Positions 5,187 to 5,285 of a DNA stretch of 5,285 nucleotides are shown here, one piece after another. The number at the start of each line of letters is the position of its first letter. The stretch's first letter is position 1. The DNA lies in NCBI GenBank assembly GCA_964348605.1, contig CAYGDC010000025.1:1-5285 (forward strand), read 5' to 3'. The position numbers and the translations under genes were made by a program. This DNA is from JALOAR01 sp964348605 (lineage in GTDB: Bacteria; Patescibacteriota; Minisyncoccia; UBA6257; Colwellbacteraceae). A model generated the notes under the pieces. It had not been told where the DNA came from and ran no database searches. It was given only the letters and a program-made list of their open reading frames with translations.

Positions 5187-5221
5187 TCAGTTGTTAGCTT
5201 TGGTCTTTGCGTTTTGGTTTT
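5187..5221 (-). repeat. A/C-rich heptamer block, inverted relative to the left array
   Basis: On the minus strand the heptamers run AAAACCA, AAACGCA, AAGACCA, AAGCTAA, CAACTGA. CAAAGACCAAAG is shared with the left array: 117-128 on the plus strand and 5198-5209 on the minus strand. The two therefore form an imperfect inverted pair about 5 kb apart. Confidence 0.45.
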
Positions 5222-5237
5222 ATAAGTCTTTATTATG

Positions 5238-5285
5238 TGCCGAGAAGGAGACTTGAACTCCTATGCCTTGCGGCGCTAGCACCTG
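5238..5285 (-). tRNA. tRNA-Leu(CAG), 3' part, cut by the window edge
   Basis: The minus strand begins at the window edge with the anticodon CAG (5285-5283) followed by G37 and T38, then the 3' anticodon stem GCTAG (5280-5276). A long variable arm contains GCC-GCAA-GGC (class II tRNA). Next come a T arm of AGGAG-TTCAAGT-CTCCT, acceptor strand TCTCGGC (5245-5239) and discriminator A73 (5238). A73 and the CAGGT loop context match bacterial tRNA-Leu reading CUG; serine tRNAs have G73. CAT follows A73, so CCA is not encoded and must be added after transcription. The D arm and 5' acceptor strand (expected GCCGAGA) lie outside the window. Confidence 0.92.

Overview
This 5.3 kb window is AT-rich (single 60-base lines hand-counted at 27-53% G+C, most genes near 30-40%). 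It is almost certainly bacterial chromosome. A class III-signal pseudopilin of the short 'NPVE-x-I-R-Q-A-x-D-A-x-x-x-N-D-L-N' type, a compact phosphoglycerate mutase, RNase J as the housekeeping nuclease and repeat-filled intergenic gaps together suggest a member of the Candidate Phyla Radiation (Patescibacteria, Parcubacteria-like). That placement is inference; no rRNA or ribosomal marker is present. The standard code fits: every inspected Trp is TGG and the stops are TAG, TAG, TAA and TAA.

Layout from left to right. Bases 1-89 may hold the last 28 codons of a gene entering from the left. Bases 104-215 are a gap-free array of degenerate 7-mers, not a gene. A promoter at 314-342 overlaps the first possible ATG of a plus-strand phosphoglycerate mutase (353-928). 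The rest is on the minus strand: a pseudopilin with a C-terminal jelly-roll, carbohydrate-binding-like module (1016-2083), directly preceded by trpS (2088-3068; 4-nt gap, so one transcript). Next comes a 209-nt repeat-rich gap, then RNase J (3278-5065), a second repeat-bearing gap, and the 3' part of a tRNA-Leu(CAG) cut by the window edge.

The genes are housekeeping functions (glycolysis, tRNA charging, RNA processing and decay) plus one surface-appendage gene attached to the trpS transcript. The two clearest promoters have -10 boxes ending about 7-10 nt before the chosen start codon, and no Shine-Dalgarno sequence is evident, so leaderless translation is likely.

The most unusual content is intergenic. 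A unit of two directly abutting 15-16-nt hairpins occurs three times, in the same order and orientation, with a compensatory base-pair change between copies. In each gap it lies near short A/C-rich heptamer blocks. I do not recognise this as a named family. The other leading observations are the pilin-CBM fusion and a phosphoglycerate mutase in which the glycine after each of the two active-site histidines is replaced or missing.
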